From: Methanobacteriota archaeon
GTDB lineage: Archaea > Halobacteriota > Methanosarcinia > Methanosarcinales > Methanosarcinaceae
Direction of reading: 5' to 3'
Length of the DNA stretch: 5,638 nucleotides
Assembly: GCA_030837265.1 (NCBI GenBank)
Contig: JAUPKV010000623.1
Span: 1 to 5,638, forward strand
How positions within the stretch are numbered: the stretch's first letter is position 1; every line of letters starts with the position of its first letter. The position numbers were made by a program, and so were the translations under genes. The notes under the pieces were generated by a model. That model searched no databases and was not told the DNA's origin. It worked only from the letters and a program-made list of their open reading frames with translations. Shown one piece after another: positions 5,461 through 5,638 of the stretch.

Positions 5461-5476
5461 ATTATTTAGATATACA
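5461..5476 (-). promoter_or_regulatory. Probable TATA region of the Fur-family gene
   Basis: The minus strand reads TATATCTAAATAAT across this stretch, with two overlapping TATA-like options. Either would place initiation roughly 10-20 bases before the ATG at 5429. The 19-bp palindrome ends about ten bases upstream of it, where a bound repressor could hinder TFB/TBP. Confidence 0.35.
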
Positions 5477-5486
5477 TGATACCCAT

Positions 5487-5505
5487 TACTAAATAATATT
5501 TAGTA
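5487..5505. promoter_or_regulatory. 19-bp palindrome, likely Fur/PerR-type operator
   Basis: TACTAAAT (5487-5494), AAT, ATTTAGTA (5498-5505) is a perfect 8-3-8 inverted repeat lying 58 bases before the Fur-family start codon. Length, symmetry and A+T content resemble bacterial Fur and PerR boxes, and autoregulation is common in the family. The octamer TAAATAAT at 5490-5497 recurs in inverted orientation (ATTATTTA) at 5461-5468 and 5505-5512, which could allow extended binding. It also lies between two divergent reading frames. Confidence 0.55.
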
Positions 5506-5542
5506 TTATTTAACAATTACTATCATTTTCGGTGGTTTAATT

Positions 5543-5638
5543 ATGAGAGTCTCAGACTGTAAGGACTATAACAATTATTACATTAGAGTTACATTTATAC
5601 TTTCATTTATATTTATTATAGTATATTTGAGATATATA
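5543..5638 (+). CDS. Possible partial gene, N-terminus of a small membrane protein
   Basis: An ATG at 5543 opens a frame that stays open for 32 codons to the window edge. The visible start is MRVSDCKDYNNYYIRV, followed by a hydrophobic run (about residues 16-29, TFILSFIFIIVY) that could be a membrane segment. GGTGG at 5531-5535 lies 7 bases before the ATG. It would be transcribed divergently from the Fur-family gene, with the 19-bp palindrome between them. The DNA is very A+T-rich, so an open frame of this length could be chance, and no family is recognisable. Confidence 0.35.
   Translation, partial: MRVSDCKDYNNYYIRVTFILSFIFIIVYLRYI

Overview
The window reads like the chromosome of a methanogenic euryarchaeon, most likely Methanosarcina or a close relative. 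This is inference from the sequence alone. The coding regions have moderate G+C while the gaps are very A+T-rich, several genes have archaeal TATA-like boxes about 25-40 bases before the start, Shine-Dalgarno sites match the GGAGG/GAGG type, and the five main proteins look like Methanosarcinales proteins. No tRNA, rRNA, CRISPR array, insertion sequence or transposase is visible.

All five well-supported protein genes lie on the minus strand, so transcription runs from high to low coordinates. At the right is a Fur/PerR-family metal-dependent repressor (5016-5429). A perfect 19-bp palindrome (5487-5505) sits just upstream of its TATA-like box, and a possible divergent membrane-protein gene starts beyond it and runs off the window (5543 onward, +). 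Next comes cydA (3519-4841, GTG start), followed without a gap by cydB (2473-3516). Together they encode a cytochrome bd-type terminal oxidase with a short Q-loop. A strong hairpin with a T-tract folds over the cydB stop codon and closes the operon.

The stretch from 1483 to 2472 is about 990 bases, A+T-rich and mostly without genes. It contains a compact unit that looks like an unannotated gene: a TATA box (1973-1981), a good Shine-Dalgarno site (1923-1927), a 34-codon Gly/Phe/Trp-rich ORF (1811-1915, about 51% G+C by hand count) and a downstream hairpin (1684-1719). It also contains a second hairpin (2375-2400) and a short 8-bp tandem repeat (2328-2351). To the left are a ferredoxin-reductase-like FAD/NAD(P) oxidoreductase (772-1482) and a class I SAM-dependent methyltransferase (49-672).

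The probable theme is oxygen and redox stress in an anaerobe. A peroxide- or metal-sensing Fur-family repressor lies next to a cytochrome bd oxidase that could remove O2 using membrane electrons, in Methanosarcina possibly from methanophenazine rather than quinone. A flavin reductase nearby carries a sequence in its promoter that resembles the palindrome before the repressor gene. Two points stand out at the protein level: an Asp replaces the Q-loop Glu in CydA, and CydB lacks two Asp residues that are normally conserved. The methyltransferase has no evident link to this theme.
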